A stretch of DNA of 64,000 nt from JAUPKT01 sp964427855. GTDB taxonomy: Bacteria; Desulfobacterota; Desulfomonilia; Desulfomonilales; Desulfomonilaceae. This document shows, one piece after another, positions 41,033 through 48,692 of this stretch; the first letter of the stretch is position 1, and every line of letters starts with the position of its first letter. The stretch is from the NCBI GenBank assembly GCA_964427855.1, contig CAYRVH010000012.1, forward strand, positions 1-64,000, written 5' to 3'. The notes beneath the pieces were generated by a model that worked only from the letters and a program-made list of their open reading frames with translations, made no database searches and had not been told where the DNA came from. Position numbers and translations under genes: made by a program.

Positions 41033-41467
41033 TTAGCCCTCCAGAATATTCCGTAATTCTTTCAATTCCTTCTTAATCTCGAGGAGTAATTCTCTGTAAT
41101 CTGGTTGACTATCCGATAGGAGCGGCGTCTGGCTTTCCGTCGCGTCGGCGAGCTCTTCCTGCTGCCTCCCCCTCACATTTTTGGCTGGTTTTTTGGCCTT
41201 CTTTTCCGCGGAGGCCTGTTTTTTCATCTCTTGGAGGCGCTTTTTCGCGCCCGCTATGGTGAACTTTTCGTCGTAGAGCAGATGTTTGATTTCGACGAGG
41301 AGCTCCAGATCCTTTTTGTGGTACAGTCGCTGGCGAGCCCTTGTCCGTGTGGGTTTCAGGATCTTGAATTCAGACTCCCAATATCGCAACACGTACGGCT
41401 CAACATCCAGAATCTCGCTCACTTCACCGATTTTGAAATACTGCTTCTCCGGAATTGCGATAGTCAT
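41033..41467 (-). CDS. MerR family transcriptional regulator
   Basis: 144 residues. The N-terminal winged helix-turn-helix (YFKIGEVSEILDVEPYVLRYW) is MerR type, split here as KIGEVSEIL and PYVLRYWESEF; a basic Lys-rich linker and a C-terminal helix for dimerisation follow. There is no metal-binding Cys set. It is the last gene of rpmI-rplT-pheS-pheT-merR; a MerR-like gene after pheT is a common arrangement in proteobacteria and its target there is not established. Start ATG 41467, with GGAGG about 12 bases upstream. Confidence 0.9.
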   Translation of the reverse strand: MTIAIPEKQYFKIGEVSEILDVEPYVLRYWESEFKILKPTRTRARQRLYHKKDLELLVEIKHLLYDEKFTIAGAKKRLQEMKKQASAEKKAKKPAKNVRGRQQEELADATESQTPLLSDSQPDYRELLLEIKKELKELRNILEG

Positions 41468-41567
41468 CACCCGACCACCCCTCCAAAAATGAGGATCACT
41501 CCTGAACACACTCGCAGGGCCTAGATACGTCTATCCGCTTTCCATCTACTCTCTCAGGCTAGCCCCT

Positions 41568-44024
41568 TCATTCACGAACCGTGACGCCTAATTCCCTTTG
41601 CAAAGCGCTCACGATGCTGATATGGACTGCCTGTACCTCTTCATCCGTGAGAGTTCGATCCTCAGCCTGATACCGTATCCGAAACGCCATGCTCTGGCGT
41701 CCTTCAGGTATAGATTCTCCTCGATACAAATCGAATAAATTCACTGATGCAATGATACCATGGCCCAAACGTGAAATCAAGTGTTTAATCTGATCTCCTG
41801 AACAATTTGTTTCAACCAGCATTGATATATCCCGTTCTACATAAGGGTAGCGAGGCAGCGCTTTGAAAACTCTTTGCTTGCGCCAATGAACAAACAGAGG
41901 TTCCAACAAAATTTCAAGAACCAGGGCTCGCGAAGGCAAATCGTACTCCCTGATCACGCGAGGCGCCAATTCCCCCAAAAAGCCTACCTTCTTCCCATCG
42001 ATACACACAGTTGCAGACTTGCCCCCGTGGAGGAACGGTTCTTGGCAAGGGGCAAACGTGGCGTCAGGTACGGAGAACGCCTCGAAGATGCTCTCCAACG
42101 CGCCCTTGAGGTCGTAAAAGTCTATCTGTTGATCAGCGTCGATCTTCCCGTAGATGTCCAACTCACCCCTTTGAAAATGCCAGAGATCTCCGTATCGTCT
42201 GCCCATGGCCAGAGCGCCGAGGACGAGATCCTCTTGAGGCAAGTCCATACCCTTCACTGGCACGAATACTTTGCCGATCTCGTACAGTTTGAGGTCAACG
42301 GACTTGAAATGCGCATTCCGAACTGCGGCCCCCAGCAAGCCCGGAAGCAGAGATCTCCTCATCACCGCCATATCCTCTGTCAGTGGATTGACCAACTCAA
42401 GGAAGTCAGCTGCCGCGTCCTGGGGCAGAAAGGTAAGCGACTCCGCCTTCGAGACGAAAGACATCGTGATAATTTCGGTGAAACCACAGCCGATCATACA
42501 TTCATTGACCAGCCGGAGTTTCTTGCGCCCCTCCCTCGTTCGATCTGGCGCTGAGACATACGAAGGCATTGACAGGGGAATTCTGTCGAAACCATGTATC
42601 CGTCCTATCTCTTCGACAAAGTCCACCTCTCTCTCCAGGTCCCATCGCCATGACGGCGCAGTGCACTCCATGGCCTCTGGCGATTCGGAAGGCGAGTCCA
42701 CGGCGATGTCTAATCTCTTCAGATACTCGCCCATTTGCGTCAAGGTCAATTCCACCCCTAACAATCCGTTGACCTTGTGTTTCCGGACTGTGACCCTAGG
42801 ACGAGCGAGAGGCGTCGGGCACACGTCGATCACCCCTTGCAGCACTTGTCCTCCAGCAAATTTCTGGATCAAGTACGCTGCGCGATGCGCCGCCCATGAG
42901 GCGCCCTGGGGATCCACGCCGCGCTCAAAGCGATACGACGCTTCGGTCATCATGCCAAGCGCCTTGGCTGTGCGACGTATTCCAAACGGCTCGAAACAGG
43001 CGCTTTCGATTGCCACGCAAGACGTCGATGGGCTGATTTCCGAATTGAGCCCTCCCATGATGCCGGCTAACGCCACCGAACGCTCACCGTCTCTGATCAT
43101 GAGGGCGTCCCGAGGCATTATTCTCTCCACCCCATCCAACGTGACAAAGCGCTCGCCAGGCTCCGCTCTCTTCACCACAATGCGGCTTTGTTTAAGCATT
43201 GCATGATCAAATGCATGAAGCGGCTGTCCACATTCCAACAGCACAAAATTCGTGACATCCACAACGTTGGAAATGGGGCGCACCCCCAACCTCGAGAGTT
43301 TCAGCCTGACGGGAAAGGGAGACGGAGCGATGGTCGTCCCCTGCACCACTCTTACGACATACCTTGGGCAAAGATCCGAGTCAGGTACGTCCACGCGCAT
43401 CATTTCTCCCACTGCAGGGGCTGATTCTTCGATGGTAAAATTCGGGACGCGCCAGCTTCGGCCAGTGAGCGCTGCCAATTCCCTGGCAACGCCCAGCACA
43501 GACAAACAGTCTCCACGGTTCGGCGTAATGGATATCTCCATGACAACGTCTTCTATGTAAGNNNNNNNNNNNNNNNNNNNNNNAGGCAACGCCAGGCCTA
43601 TGGGGGTATCCGGATCTAATTCCAGAATCCCGGATTCGTCGTCGCCCAAGTCAAGCTCTTTTTCTGAGCAGATCATTCCGGGAGAGGGGATGCCTTTGAT
43701 GACACGCTCCTCCAAACACAGGCCGGAAGGCAGACGCCCGCCCACGGGGCAAAATGCCACTATCTGACCCTGTCGCACATTCGGCGCGCCGCAGACCACG
43801 GTACGCTCTTCTCCGCCGGTATTCAACGTCACAAGGGTGAGCTTCGGAGCATTTGGATGCGCGCTGATATTCTCTATCCTAGCAGTGAGTACATCGCCCA
43901 GCCCTTCACCGACCTCGGTGATATTCTCCACCTCAATTCCGCCCATGGTGAGGATTTGCGAGACCTTCTCCACATCGTGATCGATGTCAACGAATTCCTT
44001 GAGCCAGTTGAAACTGATCAACAT
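41568..44024 (-). CDS. pheT: Phenylalanyl-tRNA synthetase, beta subunit
   Basis: 818 codons including unknown residues. PheT joins PheS in an alpha2-beta2 enzyme that charges tRNA-Phe; the beta chain holds the tRNA-binding OB domain (residues about 40-150), the B3/B4 editing domain, B5 and the C-terminal anticodon-binding FDX-ACB domain (YPYVERDISMLVE near 715). A 22-N gap at 43562-43583 interrupts the coding sequence after about residue 148; the frame is kept across it, suggesting the true length is close to or a multiple of three from that shown. AGGAG abuts the ATG directly, so the effective ribosome site is probably the GGGG slightly further up. Confidence 0.95.
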   Translation of the reverse strand: MLISFNWLKEFVDIDHDVEKVSQILTMGGIEVENITEVGEGLGDVLTARIENISAHPNAPKLTLVTLNTGGEERTVVCGAPNVRQGQIVAFCPVGGRLPSGLCLEERVIKGIPSPGMICSEKELDLGDDESGILELDPDTPIGLALPXXXXXXXXYIEDVVMEISITPNRGDCLSVLGVARELAALTGRSWRVPNFTIEESAPAVGEMMRVDVPDSDLCPRYVVRVVQGTTIAPSPFPVRLKLSRLGVRPISNVVDVTNFVLLECGQPLHAFDHAMLKQSRIVVKRAEPGERFVTLDGVERIMPRDALMIRDGERSVALAGIMGGLNSEISPSTSCVAIESACFEPFGIRRTAKALGMMTEASYRFERGVDPQGASWAAHRAAYLIQKFAGGQVLQGVIDVCPTPLARPRVTVRKHKVNGLLGVELTLTQMGEYLKRLDIAVDSPSESPEAMECTAPSWRWDLEREVDFVEEIGRIHGFDRIPLSMPSYVSAPDRTREGRKKLRLVNECMIGCGFTEIITMSFVSKAESLTFLPQDAAADFLELVNPLTEDMAVMRRSLLPGLLGAAVRNAHFKSVDLKLYEIGKVFVPVKGMDLPQEDLVLGALAMGRRYGDLWHFQRGELDIYGKIDADQQIDFYDLKGALESIFEAFSVPDATFAPCQEPFLHGGKSATVCIDGKKVGFLGELAPRVIREYDLPSRALVLEILLEPLFVHWRKQRVFKALPRYPYVERDISMLVETNCSGDQIKHLISRLGHGIIASVNLFDLYRGESIPEGRQSMAFRIRYQAEDRTLTDEEVQAVHISIVSALQRELGVTVRE
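43562..43583. other. Assembly gap (22 N)
   Basis: A run of undetermined bases inside pheT. The flanking protein sequence is in one frame, so the gap may be sized correctly, but the missing length is not proven. Confidence 0.99.
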
Positions 44025-44145
44025 CTCCTATTGCCCCTTTCAAAAAAAACGCCAAGTGCTGCGCGAAACCTCATCTCTCATCGGCTTTTCCAGACCCCCA
44101 AGCCTTTCACCCCCGCCCCTGACGCAAGGCTGTTCCCAGGTCATC

Positions 44146-45162
44146 CTAAAACTGATGAAGGAATCTTATGTCATTTTCATAAAAAGCCCTGATGTCAGGT
44201 ATGCCGTACTTGAGCATGGCGACGCGTTCTACGCCCATCCCAAAGGCAAATCCACTGTATATTTCAGGATCATATCCCACAAATCCATACAGCGCCGGGT
44301 CCACCATGCCGGAACCGAGGATCTCCAACCAGCCGGTCGAAGAGCAGGTCCTGCATCCTGATCCTCCGCAGATGACGCACTGGATATCAACTTCCGCTGA
44401 CGGTTCGGTAAACGGGAAAAAACTAGGTCGAAAACGCAAGGCCAGCTCTTTGCCAAAATATTCGTGGCAAAAGGCTGTAAGAACGCCCTTCAGGTCAGCC
44501 AGTGATATGTCGTGGTCCACCCACAAGCCTTCAATCTGCATGAACATCGGTGAATGCGTGATATCTGCATCCCTGCGGTACACCTTGCCGGGGCAAATGA
44601 CCCTCACCGGAGGCTTCTGCTTTTCCATGGTCCTTATCTGCACGGGCGATGTGTGCGTCCTGAGAAGGACGCTGTCAGAAAAGTAGAAGGTATCTTGCAT
44701 GTCTCTCGCAGGGTGGTCCTTGGGGATGTTGAGGGCTTCAAAATTATAGTAATCGAGCTCGACCTCAGGTCCTTCTGCCAACTGGAAGCCGAGGCCGCTG
44801 AATACCTCGATGAGTTCATCGGCTACTCTATTAAGCACATGAGTACGGCCAAACGGCACCCTTCTCCCGGGCAGGGTAACGTCCAGCGCTTCTCCCGCAA
44901 TACGCTCACGCTCCGCTTCAGCCGTCACCTCGGACTCGCGCTGCGTAAAAAGGTCTTCCAGCTCTGCCTTGATGAGATTGGCCAGTTGGCCTATCTCAGC
45001 CCGCGATTCAGGCGGTATGTCCTTGAGCCCTCTGAGAATGCTCGTCAATTCGCCCTTTCTTCCAAGGACCCGTGTGCGCGCCTCTTGAAGCGATTTCTCG
45101 TCTCTCAGGGCGCCAATTGACCCGATGTACCGCCGCCTCAGCTCCTCTAACTGTTCTTTCAT
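44146..45162 (-). CDS. pheS: Phenylalanyl-tRNA synthetase, alpha subunit
   Basis: 338 residues, the catalytic class II subunit. The N-terminal coiled coil is followed by motif 2 (MEKQKPPVRVICPGKVYRRD, seen as VRVICPGKVYRRD), the CVICGGSGC insert and motif 3 GFAFGMGVERVAMLKYGI. ATG 45162 starts MKEQLEELRRRYIG; the frame is open 56 codons upstream through the attenuator region, which is certainly not coding. pheT follows after 121 bp. Confidence 0.96.
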   Translation of the reverse strand: MKEQLEELRRRYIGSIGALRDEKSLQEARTRVLGRKGELTSILRGLKDIPPESRAEIGQLANLIKAELEDLFTQRESEVTAEAERERIAGEALDVTLPGRRVPFGRTHVLNRVADELIEVFSGLGFQLAEGPEVELDYYNFEALNIPKDHPARDMQDTFYFSDSVLLRTHTSPVQIRTMEKQKPPVRVICPGKVYRRDADITHSPMFMQIEGLWVDHDISLADLKGVLTAFCHEYFGKELALRFRPSFFPFTEPSAEVDIQCVICGGSGCRTCSSTGWLEILGSGMVDPALYGFVGYDPEIYSGFAFGMGVERVAMLKYGIPDIRAFYENDIRFLHQF

Positions 45163-45196
45163 ACTCTCGAACCTTCGCGTTTTGCGATTCAGACAA

Positions 45197-45222
45197 AAGA
45201 GCGGTCCCGAGGGACCGCTCTT
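45197..45222 (-). terminator. Hairpin before pheS, terminator or attenuator
   Basis: A 12-bp perfect inverted repeat AAGAGCGGTCCC/GGGACCGCTCTT with a 2-nt centre, followed on the minus strand by TTTTG. It stands between the rplT stop and the pheS start, 35 nt before the pheS ATG. A short open frame (ATG at about 45273, 11 codons, no Phe) precedes it, so classical phenylalanine-leader attenuation is not supported. Partial termination between the ribosomal-protein and synthetase genes is the simplest reading. Confidence 0.65.
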
Positions 45223-45295
45223 GGAAATGCATCTGCTCTCTACAAGGACAATCCAGCAGCCGCAGCTTCTGGCATCCCTCTCTGCGGCTGACCTG

Positions 45296-45655
45296 TCACG
45301 CTGCCAGAGCAGTCCGAGCTCTCGCCACAAGCGTCGAAAAAGCCGCTGGATCTGTCACCGCCAGATCAGCCAAGATCTTTCGATCGAGCATTATGTCGGC
45401 CTTTTTGAGTCCTTCCATAAATCTGTTATAGGGCAGGCCATTCATTCGAGAACCCGCAGATATACGTGTAATCCAAAGTCTGCGAAAATCCCGCTTCCGC
45501 GTTCTCCTATCCCGATACGCATAACACAAGGCGCGCTCCACCGTCTCTTTGGCTTGTCGAAGAGTCCGGCTGCGGCCTCCTACGTACCCCTTAGCCATCT
45601 TCAAAATTTTCTTTCGCCGCGCCCTGCTGGCGGGCGCGCATCTCACTCTCGGCAT
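45296..45655 (-). CDS. rplT: Ribosomal protein L20
   Basis: 119 residues, the normal L20 length. The basic N-terminal extension MPRVRCAPASRARRKKIL, the KGYVGGRSRTLRQAKE segment and the globular part with LWITRISAG and NRFMEGLKKADI are diagnostic. It binds 23S rRNA early in large-subunit assembly. AAGGAG precedes the ATG. It lies between rpmI and pheS. Confidence 0.97.
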   Translation of the reverse strand: MPRVRCAPASRARRKKILKMAKGYVGGRSRTLRQAKETVERALCYAYRDRRTRKRDFRRLWITRISAGSRMNGLPYNRFMEGLKKADIMLDRKILADLAVTDPAAFSTLVARARTALAA

Positions 45656-45747
45656 TAGTTACTCCTTCGATCGCGGCAACCGCTTTGTCGTGTCCATCAC
45701 CACGGTGACGAACACACCTCATGGTCGAGAATGCTGCGGCTCCGCTC

Positions 45748-45945
45748 CTAACCGTAAGGCAATAATCTCCTGACCTGAATGGCATCCTTTGAGCTGATAA
45801 AAGCTTCTTGCCTCAGGTTTCTCTTTCTCTTTGTCGATTTGCTTGTCAGGATGTGGCTGTGATACGCTTTCTTCCTCTTGATCTTTCCGCTCTTCAGGAT
45901 GGTAAAGCGCTTCGCCGCGCCCCGACATGTCTTGAGTTTAGGCAT
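45748..45945 (-). CDS. rpmI: Ribosomal protein L35
   Basis: 65 residues, full length. MPKLKTCRGAAKRF, GKIKRKKAYHSHIL and the C-terminal VRRLLPYG are characteristic. ATG 45945 has GGAGAG just upstream. In most bacteria infC (IF3) precedes rpmI; here an SGNH hydrolase gene lies upstream and a separate promoter stands at 46012-46040. Confidence 0.96.
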   Translation of the reverse strand: MPKLKTCRGAAKRFTILKSGKIKRKKAYHSHILTSKSTKRKRNLRQEAFISSKDAIQVRRLLPYG

Positions 45946-46011
45946 GTTCACTCTCCGTAAGCATCTCCCACACAGGACATGCTCGCTCTTGGATTCACCG
46001 TCAACCTTTCA

Positions 46012-46040
46012 CGTATAACTTATCTCATGAGAGAATTCAA
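46012..46040 (-). promoter_or_regulatory. Promoter of rpmI-rplT-pheST
   Basis: On the minus strand TTGAAT (46040-46035), 17 nt, TATACG (46017-46012). The leader to rpmI would be about 60 nt. It supports an independent start of the operon without infC. Confidence 0.5.
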
Positions 46041-46064
46041 ACATTTTTCCGCGGCCTCTACTTC

Positions 46065-47894
46065 CTATCGAAAGAGACTTATCTGACGCAGCACAATAGG
46101 CTTAGCCCTGTCTGGGCCCTTGGCCTCATACCTGACAAAACGGGCTTTCTCTTCATGCGGCGCATAATATTCGTATCCCGGCCACTGATCGAAATGATCC
46201 AACGGGACTCCCTTTGCCGCAATCCACGTTTTCCAACTCGTCCCATCCTCAGAAATGGCGACTTCCCATTCTTTCGGCGCTGACTCTGCTCCACCCCACA
46301 CTATGCGCAGCCTCGAAATCGGGACCGTGTTGCCGAGGTCCAGCACCACGCCCTTGAATGATTCTGACGCCGGCGTCAGGACGGTCGGCGCCACTTCCAG
46401 CGCATCTGTGCTGGGATACCCCTTCAAAATGTGAAGCCCCTGGTCGGCCGGCTTGTCCCCTATATACACCTTGGCGTCACGCGCATAATCCACGAAATAC
46501 GAATCGAGAGGATCGTGGAGTACATCACTGTCCAACAGGGGTAAATGGAATATGGATGTTTTCACGCGGTTCGCCAACGTCTTGGCCAAGATATAGTTGG
46601 CGCCGTTGGTCAAGTGACACCAATCCGTAAATACCCATTCCGTCACCCCATCGAAGATACCTGTGATGTCATAGACCTCGAAGCCCTCTTGCGCGCAGCG
46701 TTTCTTGATTTTATCCACCAGCAGGTCGTAGGTCTGGGCTGCATCATAAAATCCTATTTTCTGCATACCAGTGACGCTCTCGATCTTCTCCTCCATAGGC
46801 GTTCTCTTTTTTTTCGAGTTCCTAAACATAGGTTGCAAAGCAAATACATGGGGGACTTTGTCCGTCTCGAGTACCTTATGGTAAATGGCGACCACATCGG
46901 CCACCTGGCCTATGTTGCGATCTCGGTACCCAAGCATTTCCTCATCAGGATCTTGGGGATGGGCAGCGAAGCCTCTGTTCTCCATGAGGATGCCTGGTCC
47001 CTCACCTTTGCTCATGGCCAGCCAGGTAAAAAAATACGTGTTTCTCTTTAGCCATAGGGTGAGATAATTGAGCAGACCGCCTCGGCTCATGTCCATGATG
47101 TCCGAAATGACCTCGTAGTACGGGCCTTCCGTGAAATAGTTCCAATCTCGAAGCGGTCGCGCAACCGTGTGCACCTCGTTGGCGCCGTCGAGCGAAATCA
47201 CGAGGTCCGGCCGGTACAATCTAAGTTTTGCGAGATAGCGCATGAGATTGTTCTGGACCACATAACCCGGCACGCCGGCGTTGATGACACGCACCTGCTT
47301 GCCCCCGAGGAGTTCACCCACCCGGGGGTCTGCATTCAAGAGCTTCTCTATAAGGTGCGGAATCGTCCAACGATAAGTAACCTCATAAAAATCAGCCACC
47401 GCGTCTGCCGGCGGGACAGGGCCGCGTCCATAGACCACAGAGCCGCCGGTGACGATCACCCGGTACTCATTCTCGGGCTTCTCCAAAGGCACGTTTTCAA
47501 AGTCTTTGAAGCTCTCATCATTTATATATTCATAAGCGTTTCCCAGACGGGTGTTGCGCACCGCGGCGAAGCCCGGCGTCGGCTCATACCCATACTGCGG
47601 CGCCACGGTCTGGGAGCTCCTGCGAGCCAAATCCAGGTCGCGCCCTTGGTATGCCTGTCCCAGAGGAGAATTTTTTATTTTGAGATAGGCATAGTATTCC
47701 AGGCCGGCCAGCGTCCCGATGACCACCGCCCCTAAGAACAGCGTATAGAGCAGAACGATGGCAACCCGCCGGGCAACGCCACGCTTTGGGGACCGCTGAG
47801 AATCCACGTGAGAGGGTTGGTTGGCCTGAGTTATCGAGCACGTGCTTTTGTGTTCTACTAATTCGCGTTCAACTTTTTGATCAGATTCCGGCAT
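46065..47894 (-). CDS. Membrane-anchored SGNH hydrolase-like protein, paralogue 1
   Basis: 609 residues. A cytoplasmic tail and one membrane span (about 45-67) precede a periplasmic SGNH-type domain: nucleophile Ser in VTGGSVVYG, an Asn-containing ISLDGANE block and the Asp-His pair in TDWCHLTNGANY. A C-terminal galactose-binding-like (F5/8 type C) beta domain follows from about residue 500. SGNH proteins of this type are O-acetyl esterases or transferases of polysaccharides. GGGAGGATC precedes ATG 47894. It is the last gene of the five-gene carbamoyltransferase cassette, and its whole architecture is repeated by the gene at 50516-52309. Confidence 0.85.
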   Translation of the reverse strand: MPESDQKVERELVEHKSTCSITQANQPSHVDSQRSPKRGVARRVAIVLLYTLFLGAVVIGTLAGLEYYAYLKIKNSPLGQAYQGRDLDLARRSSQTVAPQYGYEPTPGFAAVRNTRLGNAYEYINDESFKDFENVPLEKPENEYRVIVTGGSVVYGRGPVPPADAVADFYEVTYRWTIPHLIEKLLNADPRVGELLGGKQVRVINAGVPGYVVQNNLMRYLAKLRLYRPDLVISLDGANEVHTVARPLRDWNYFTEGPYYEVISDIMDMSRGGLLNYLTLWLKRNTYFFTWLAMSKGEGPGILMENRGFAAHPQDPDEEMLGYRDRNIGQVADVVAIYHKVLETDKVPHVFALQPMFRNSKKKRTPMEEKIESVTGMQKIGFYDAAQTYDLLVDKIKKRCAQEGFEVYDITGIFDGVTEWVFTDWCHLTNGANYILAKTLANRVKTSIFHLPLLDSDVLHDPLDSYFVDYARDAKVYIGDKPADQGLHILKGYPSTDALEVAPTVLTPASESFKGVVLDLGNTVPISRLRIVWGGAESAPKEWEVAISEDGTSWKTWIAAKGVPLDHFDQWPGYEYYAPHEEKARFVRYEAKGPDRAKPIVLRQISLFR

Positions 47895-48033
47895 CCGATC
47901 CTCCCAATAGTGGTTCCTCTCACGCATAACTATGAGCGTTCCCACTCTACAGACGGGACTGTTCGTGGAGAAAATAGCGCGGGCGCCAACGGGGAAGAGG
48001 CGTCTCCCCCGTGGCGTAAATACGGTTCCCTCT

Positions 48034-48186
48034 CTAAAAGAGAGTATAGATAAAGGGCGCTGCGACCGGCGAACTGGCTGCCAAGATGATGAATGCCGAC
48101 AGGATGACCAGCACAATAAGTATCGGCGCAAGCCAAAACTTCTTCCGGACTTTCATGAAATCCCAAAATTCTCTTACAAGGGACAT
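48034..48186 (-). CDS. DUF5989-like small membrane protein
   Basis: 50 residues, easily overlooked. It starts MSLVREFWDFMKVRKKFW, has one hydrophobic helix (about 20-37) and ends SPVAAPFIYTLF. This matches the DUF5989 family, tiny membrane proteins regularly found beside SxtJ-like and carbamoyltransferase genes. GGAGG lies eight bases before the ATG. It stands 33 bp after the SxtJ-like stop on the same strand, in the order expected for the cassette. Confidence 0.85.
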   Translation of the reverse strand: MSLVREFWDFMKVRKKFWLAPILIVLVILSAFIILAASSPVAAPFIYTLF

Positions 48187-48219
48187 GTCAATTACCTCCA
48201 AACAACGCAATGCGTCGTG

Positions 48220-48660
48220 TCAAAACTGCTTTTCATACCTCTCGATGGAGGTGTCGTGCTGTTGCTCTCTCTTCTGCCAGTACGACTCTCGGGAGGGGTC
48301 GATCTTGCGCTCCATGGGATCCTTTCCAATGATGCGAAAGATGAGCCCTGTGGGCGTAATGATTACAAAGAAGATCACGGTCAATATCGCTCGAGAAATA
48401 AAATATCCGATAATGACTGAGATGCCAATCCACGCCCGATAAATCAAACGGAAAACCGGAGGAATTAACCGTAATATCGCAAGGATGACACCGACGGTGA
48501 TCCACGTGTACCCAGACGCTGCGCCTTTCCAGTACGCCAAATACAACCCAATGACCCCTGGGAATACAAGGAACAACAGCGCTAAGATCGTCAAATCGCG
48601 ACTGCTCGGCGCCCGGTACGCCGCCTGTATTTCATCTTTGATCTCTTGAATAATAGACAT
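48220..48660 (-). CDS. SxtJ-like membrane protein
   Basis: 146 residues with about three to four hydrophobic segments, a central RAWIGISVIIGYFISRAILTV stretch (seen as WIGISVIIGYFISR) and a C-terminal GKDPMERKIDPSRESYWQKR-type tail. These are features of the SxtJ family, named from the saxitoxin cluster and usually paired with a carbamoyltransferase. The ATG at 48660 has a weak ribosome site; it starts 32 bp after the carbamoyltransferase stop. It may anchor the enzyme at the membrane. Confidence 0.85.
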   Translation of the reverse strand: MSIIQEIKDEIQAAYRAPSSRDLTILALLFLVFPGVIGLYLAYWKGAASGYTWITVGVILAILRLIPPVFRLIYRAWIGISVIIGYFISRAILTVIFFVIITPTGLIFRIIGKDPMERKIDPSRESYWQKREQQHDTSIERYEKQF

Positions 48661-48692
48661 GATCGCTCGCTGCCAATCCGCGGGGTGTGCGC

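Noticed and set aside
45223..45295. T-box or phenylalanine-leader attenuation upstream of pheS
   Set aside because: No T-box motif or specifier loop recognised, and the short open frame contains no Phe codon.
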